Shown here: positions 37,936 through 42,142 of the stretch, piece after piece
How the letters are laid out: each line of letters starts with the position of its first letter
Numbering within the stretch: the stretch's first letter is position 1
Source: Candidatus Gastranaerophilales bacterium
GTDB taxonomy: Bacteria > Cyanobacteriota > Vampirovibrionia > Gastranaerophilales > Gastranaerophilaceae
Length of the DNA stretch: 42,142 nucleotides
Direction of reading: 5' to 3'
Assembly (NCBI GenBank): GCA_944323265.1
Contig: CALURX010000016.1
Span: 1 to 42,142, forward strand
Program-made: the position numbers and the translations under genes
The notes under the pieces: generated by a model
The model's database searches: none
What the model was told of the DNA's origin: nothing
Seen by the model: only the letters and a program-made list of their open reading frames with translations

Positions 37936-39653
37936 TAAGCGGCCTCCTTACCTTGCATAGCATTCATCTGGGCCACATTACGCCCTATTTCACTCTGTTG
38001 CCTTGCCTGTTCTAATTGCATTAATTGCTGTTGCTGTTGCGCTCTTGCGTCTCTAATACCCTTAACAGTTACGCTGTCTTTTATCAATTCCATTGGCGCA
38101 CCGCTTAATTTAGCTACTCTGCTTATTAATTTATCAAAATCAATATTATCGAGTATTTCTGCATTAGCTGGTGCCACACCAACCGCAAAATTAGCGGTTT
38201 CAATAATGCCGCGCAACTCTTCTGATTGCATTGTACGTTTTGCAGGTGACAAATACGTAATCTCATAAATATCGTCACCGTTTAACATTTTTTGTACAAG
38301 AACGTCCGGAATGTATACCGGCTGAATACCCCTTGATATTAACTCGATTTCTTCTTCTGATCCTGATACAACGCCTAATCTGCCACGTTTCAATAGTATA
38401 TTAAACGTTCTTTCGATAACCGGCGTAACAACTTCATTCTCTTGTCTTGCATAAAAAGCGCCGAGCGATTGACCGCGGAGGGCATTTCTTAGCTGTGCTT
38501 CGCCAAGTGTCATACGTGTTTCATTATTGAAGTCAAGTAGCCTATCAAGATAAAAATGATTATTAATAGTTTCCTTCAACGTATCAATATGAGTGTATGA
38601 ACTTTGCAGCTCACCCACTGTATATATAGGCTCAATTGGCTTTCCGGTATTCAATCGACCGGTTACAGAGAAAACAGTTACACCGCCGGCAGAAGTGTCA
38701 ATATCTCCGCCCCCTAATGCACCGTCATCATACACGGCTAACGGAGGATCTAATTGTTTTTCAGTCGCAATAGATATAGCTTCCCTTACTGCATTAATTT
38801 CCAGAATATCCGCCATAGCAACCATGGCAGGGGAACGACCGTAAATCTCTCCGGGAACTTTTGAAAATCTGCCGACAAACACCGGCATTTCTTCTAAACC
38901 GCTTTCTTTTAATATTTTACGTGTACTTAGTTCTATATGGATAGAAGCTATAGGCATATCCTTAGCACCTTTTTTCTTCGGATCTCTTTCTAAACGCGGT
39001 TCAATAACATGAAGAATTTTTAAAGGCTTTTCAACTTCCCCGTTTTTATAGAGTTCTCTTGCAAACGAAGGCAAATTTTCTAAACCGTATACACGGACTG
39101 CGTTTCTAATAGACATCTCTTTTTCAGAAAAAATAGTATCGATTAACCCGTCCGGGCCTTCATCAACAAGCATATCCTTAATCCCCCAAGACTTATATCT
39201 AATAGGTACAACCGGATCCGTTTCTTTCTCTTCGACATAAACACCGCTAATACCATAAGCCCCTTGATCAAGCATATATTCATCAAATGCAGTTTGAAGC
39301 CCTGCGCGGGTGTTATCCATTACAGAATACATCTGCTGATTTACAAATTCAAAATACTTTTTTATTTCTTCTGTGTCCGGTGTATCCCAAGTACGCCCGA
39401 CAGAAAAAGTCCTAGGACCGTTAGGCCAAATGTTATTAACCATAACGTTAGCCATAATGCCATTCGCACGTTGCGCAGTATTGTCATAAATGTCTTCATC
39501 TGCAAAAATCCCCGCATTAGGTATGCCGTAGCCGTCATACTTACGATTATAGACATATTCGCTTATAAGTTCATATAACGGTATAAGCGTCTGTTTACGT
39601 GATTTTAAAGTTTTAAATCTATGTAAAATAGCGTCAATTCTTGAACTTGCCAC
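37935..39653 (-). CDS. Portal / head-to-tail connector protein
   Basis: 572 residues from a GTG behind GGGGGTGAT. The pattern is that of the T7-type head-to-tail connector (PF12236-like): RIDAILHRFKTLKSRKQTLIPLYELISEYV, DNTAQRANGIMANVMVNNIWP, FGRSPAMVAMADI-like segment YGRSPAMVAMADILEINAV, MTLGEAQLRNALRGQSLGAFYARQENE. The C-terminus is Gln-rich (QQQQQLMQLEQARQQ), as in family members. It forms the twelve-part ring for DNA passage and docks the terminase. Confidence 0.9.
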   Translation of the reverse strand: MASSRIDAILHRFKTLKSRKQTLIPLYELISEYVYNRKYDGYGIPNAGIFADEDIYDNTAQRANGIMANVMVNNIWPNGPRTFSVGRTWDTPDTEEIKKYFEFVNQQMYSVMDNTRAGLQTAFDEYMLDQGAYGISGVYVEEKETDPVVPIRYKSWGIKDMLVDEGPDGLIDTIFSEKEMSIRNAVRVYGLENLPSFARELYKNGEVEKPLKILHVIEPRLERDPKKKGAKDMPIASIHIELSTRKILKESGLEEMPVFVGRFSKVPGEIYGRSPAMVAMADILEINAVREAISIATEKQLDPPLAVYDDGALGGGDIDTSAGGVTVFSVTGRLNTGKPIEPIYTVGELQSSYTHIDTLKETINNHFYLDRLLDFNNETRMTLGEAQLRNALRGQSLGAFYARQENEVVTPVIERTFNILLKRGRLGVVSGSEEEIELISRGIQPVYIPDVLVQKMLNGDDIYEITYLSPAKRTMQSEELRGIIETANFAVGVAPANAEILDNIDFDKLISRVAKLSGAPMELIKDSVTVKGIRDARAQQQQQLMQLEQARQQSEIGRNVAQMNAMQGKEAA

Positions 39654-39671
39654 GACATCACCCCCTAATTA

Positions 39672-40031
39672 TTAACTAGCCAATAAAGCCCTGCGCCCTA
39701 CTGTAGCATTACCTAAAACACCGCTTGCACCTGTGTTATACATAGCTAATGATCTTGTTTTGTTTGTTCCTGTCTCACCTGCTGCGTCAGACGTTGCGGA
39801 TACGCTATTTGCACTACCGCTGGAAGAGCTTAAAGCACTTGCCGCCTTTTGCGCCCCTTTTGATTGCCCAGAACTATTACCAATTGCATAAGCCCCGGCA
39901 CCTACCGCTGCACCGGCTACCCCAACTGTTGCAGCGCCTATAGCGGTAGCCGCAGCAGTACCAACACCGGCCGCACCGCCAATACCTAAAGCACCGGCAA
40001 CAACCCCACCTATAGCAGCTAATATCCCCAT
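39672..40031 (-). CDS. Small Gly/Ala-rich hydrophobic protein
   Basis: 119 residues. N-terminal half is a long run of Gly, Ala, Val and Ile (GILAAIGGVVAGALGIGGAAGVG...) that could span or fold into a membrane; the C-terminal half is Ser-rich and polar. Its AAAGGAGG site is inside the terminase gene, with a 13-base overlap. Such proteins occur among podovirus virion proteins, but the family is not certain. Confidence 0.55.
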   Translation of the reverse strand: MGILAAIGGVVAGALGIGGAAGVGTAAATAIGAATVGVAGAAVGAGAYAIGNSSGQSKGAQKAASALSSSSGSANSVSATSDAAGETGTNKTRSLAMYNTGASGVLGNATVGRRALLAS

Positions 40032-41617
40032 ACTGATACCTCCTTTTTACCTTTATCTTGATTTTTATATCTTGTCCTATTTAACGTTTTCAAAGGACCT
40101 TTTGCCTTATGTGCCTCATCTACCTTTTTAAAACGTATTCTACTATCTCCGTTTTGTTTTCTGACCGGATAAGCGAACGTTAAAATTGCAGCGTCAAAAA
40201 GTGTCGGAGAACGTCCATAAACCTCTTTAATTTTTTCTTTAGATTCAAGTTTAAACTTATTATTAGAGGTTTCCAATTCTCTAGGAATGCACATTGTATC
40301 TGTGTAAAACTCATCGGTATCGGGAACAGACTTATTGCCCTCCTCTACCCAATACTTATAGTTCATGCCCATTTCAGCGCGTTTATTTAAATACTTGTCA
40401 TCTTCAATCGGTGATTCAGAAAAGTCAACGGTTCTAACCTTGTCTTTATATCCCATTTCCCACATACGGCTTGCAATCTGATAGCCGTAACCGTTATCTA
40501 TAAACATCATATCAACACCCATGGTATCTATGAGGTGCATGCAAATTCCCGCAAAACGCATAGGATCCATTTCGCCTTTATATAGCTTGTAACCGGGTAT
40601 AACATCACCTTTACGGAAAACAATGCCGGCGTCATCTTTACCAGAACCTTTAGGATCAACACCCATAATAAGCGGGCTATCCGGATTACTTGGAATCTTA
40701 TTATGCCTAGCTTGCATGAGCTTTTCAGCATTAATAAGTGGATCACCGGAAGTTTGGAAGCATTCATCTATGTTAGCCGGATACTCCTGCTTAAACTTCC
40801 ATTCACTTTTTAGGTTTTCAATCTTTTTTCGGCGCCAATATATCTGCTCATCATCAAGGTCATAAAGTTCTTTATATTCTTGCTCTTCCGGTGTAATAAC
40901 GAAATCTTCCGGAACAGGGCGTCTATATTCTTCCATCCAGAACCACGGAATAAATACGCATTCAAAATCCCCAATTCCTTTAAGCGCGTCCATACATGTA
41001 CGATAGAACCAATTACCAACACCGTTTCCGGTAGATTCAACAAATACCTCCGTTCCCGGCTCATCTGAAACCGCCTGTAATAACCCTGTATCAATTTCGT
41101 CCGTTTTTTCATAAAATGCGGCTTCTGATAAATGCAATTGATGAGCGGTAAAGCCTCGCCCTACATCACCGCTACCTGCCGTTCCTACAGCATACTCGCT
41201 GCCATTTTCCAGAACTAACTGTCTGGAGTTATCTACAATCGCCTTCGGCTTCAACGTGTCCGGACAGTTAAAATGATACCGTTCAGCCATATCAAAGAGC
41301 TTATCCGTGGTTTTTGCTTGGTGCGATAGGATAAATGTCAAGCGGTTATTTAATCTGTTATTTTTATGATAAAACCTCCCCGCAACATACGTACTAACTC
41401 CGCCTTGTCTAGCTTTCGGAATAATAAGTCTTACGCGCCCCGTTCTTCTTAACTGATCCTCTGCTCTCTCGTTTATATACCTTTGCGCCCTATTTAACTC
41501 AAACGGAACAAGATTACCAGCCTTATCAAGAATACGCAAGCAGTGTTTAGCAAAATACGGAAAATCTTCCGTTAATCGTTTATGAACTTGTAAGGCTGCA
41601 TTACTAAGCGTTTCCAT
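40019..41617 (-). CDS. Terminase large subunit
   Basis: I chose the ATG at 41617 (METLSNAAL), though its ribosome site is weak; TTG at 41644 is the alternative. About 532 residues. ATPase: PKARQGGVST (Walker A variant) and LHLSEAAFYE (Walker B with Glu). Coupling: VESTGNGVGNWF. Nuclease: GVDPKGSGKDD, FIDNGYGYQI and SPTLFDAAILTFA, with three acidic metal ligands. It drives DNA into the head and cuts it. Confidence 0.9.
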   Translation of the reverse strand: METLSNAALQVHKRLTEDFPYFAKHCLRILDKAGNLVPFELNRAQRYINERAEDQLRRTGRVRLIIPKARQGGVSTYVAGRFYHKNNRLNNRLTFILSHQAKTTDKLFDMAERYHFNCPDTLKPKAIVDNSRQLVLENGSEYAVGTAGSGDVGRGFTAHQLHLSEAAFYEKTDEIDTGLLQAVSDEPGTEVFVESTGNGVGNWFYRTCMDALKGIGDFECVFIPWFWMEEYRRPVPEDFVITPEEQEYKELYDLDDEQIYWRRKKIENLKSEWKFKQEYPANIDECFQTSGDPLINAEKLMQARHNKIPSNPDSPLIMGVDPKGSGKDDAGIVFRKGDVIPGYKLYKGEMDPMRFAGICMHLIDTMGVDMMFIDNGYGYQIASRMWEMGYKDKVRTVDFSESPIEDDKYLNKRAEMGMNYKYWVEEGNKSVPDTDEFYTDTMCIPRELETSNNKFKLESKEKIKEVYGRSPTLFDAAILTFAYPVRKQNGDSRIRFKKVDEAHKAKGPLKTLNRTRYKNQDKGKKEVSVWGY

Positions 41618-41993
41618 TTTTTGCTTTTTCCTCTTGTCTTGCAAGGTGTTCCAGAAATTCTGGATAAGTCAACGTCATTGTAGTTGTTTCAACACTTTGT
41701 TTCGGTTTTCCTAGAACTCTATCAAGAATCATTTTCGCTGCGTCTATATCTCCTGCGGCTGCCTTTTCCGCCATTCTTACCCACATTACTTCTGCGTTAG
41801 ACATTCCCTCAAATCGCGGATCTATCACATTTATCCCCAGCTCTTCATTATAATCCCCCTCATAAGGTAGCGATAACGCAGTAGTAGCAAGTTGTTTTAT
41901 AGATGAAGGGTTAATGTTTCCGTAAGTCGGTTCCGGAACACCATTAACCCATTGGATCATAGTTTTTTTAGCTATCGGAAAACTATCCCTCAT
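41604..41993 (-). CDS. Terminase small subunit
   Basis: 129 residues. The segment VMWVRMAEKAAAGDIDAAKMILDRVLGKPKQSVE is a standard small-terminase pattern (helical repeats then GKPKQ), and it lies directly before the large subunit, overlapping it. It should recognise the packaging site. Its start overlaps the end of the repeat-containing gene by 11 bases. Confidence 0.75.
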   Translation of the reverse strand: MRDSFPIAKKTMIQWVNGVPEPTYGNINPSSIKQLATTALSLPYEGDYNEELGINVIDPRFEGMSNAEVMWVRMAEKAAAGDIDAAKMILDRVLGKPKQSVETTTMTLTYPEFLEHLARQEEKAKNGNA

Positions 41994-42142
41994 CTGTTTC
42001 GGTTTCTTCTCCCATATCGCCTAAAAGGTCATCAATGTTAGGATCTTTTTCGCTATTATCAGCTTCGGTTTCTTCTCCCATATCGCCTAAAAGGTCATCA
42101 ATGTTAGGATCTTTTTCGCTATTATCAGCTTCGGTTTCTTCT
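41983..42142 (-). CDS. First late gene, 3' part (continues at 622-1)
   Basis: C-terminal end of the gene that starts at 622: two copies of the 22-residue acidic unit, then EETETDEG and the TAG at 41985-41983. The frame is kept when 42066-42142 is treated as the same DNA as 1-77. The stop overlaps the terminase small subunit start. Confidence 0.75.
   Translation of the reverse strand, partial: EETEADNSEKDPNIDDLLGDMGEETEADNSEKDPNIDDLLGDMGEETETDEG
42000..42142. repeat. 66-base tandem repeat at the contig join
   Basis: Identical units at 42000-42065 and 42066-42131, plus 11 bases of a third. Bases 42066-42142 equal 1-77. The unit is 22 codons, so copy number changes keep the frame. Confidence 0.9.

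Noticed and set aside
42066-42142. 77-base direct terminal repeat as a genuine phage terminus
   Set aside because: Its length equals one 66-base repeat unit plus 11 bases and is a usual assembler k-mer; a gene runs through it. It shows a circular assembly, not physical genome ends.

Overview
The window is a nearly complete genome of a tailed phage with podovirus architecture, carried on a circular contig. The last 77 bases (42066-42142) repeat the first 77, and one minus-strand gene reads in frame across the join. Structural genes are of the T7/BPP-1 type: head-to-tail connector, Bbp19-like protein, gp11/gp12-like tail tube proteins, internal virion proteins and a gp17-like fibre. The T7-like ejection proteins suggest a Gram-negative host, but I cannot name it. 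Base composition is AT-rich. I see no integrase, tRNA, CRISPR array or RNA polymerase.

Layout: (1) 623-2336 holds no protein gene. It contains the late promoter (reading left), a GC-rich island, an array of CTTAC repeats that could be an origin, and a promoter feeding a candidate structured RNA. (2) 2337-2752 is a small repressor-like gene with divergent promoters. (3) 2753-18009 is the rightward early/middle block: small host-takeover genes, a J-domain/ArdC fusion, a hammerhead ribozyme between two genes, an adenine and a cytosine methyltransferase, a dATP/dGTP pyrophosphohydrolase-like protein, and a replication set (PrimPol-VapE, SNF2 helicase, DUF2800 nuclease, DUF2815 ssDNA-binding protein, family A DNA polymerase, RuvC). 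(4) 18034-19247 is a leftward lysis module. (5) 19338-20710 is a divergent pair of DNA-binding-like genes with internal DNA repeats and a probable short antisense RNA, reminiscent of plasmid replication control. (6) 20751 up to 42142, continuing through the join to 622, is one long leftward late operon for packaging, head, tail, ejection and fibre. It ends in a diversity-generating retroelement (DGR).

The DGR is clear. The template repeat and the 3' end of the fibre gene align over 122 bases with 19 differences, and 17 of these fall at template adenines. It should diversify the fibre tip that binds the host receptor. No Avd gene is visible, and the reverse transcriptase has a C-terminal extension of about 120 residues.

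The other unusual features are: a hammerhead ribozyme with every core nucleotide present; a motif TTGTCGAACACAAAAAA repeated about a dozen times in gene leaders and always in the sense of the following gene; a cytosine methyltransferase split at a run of eight G; a SNF2 gene that reads in frame through such a leader into a second protein; and a 66-base in-frame tandem repeat exactly where the contig was opened. All functional names come from reading motifs; no database search was run.
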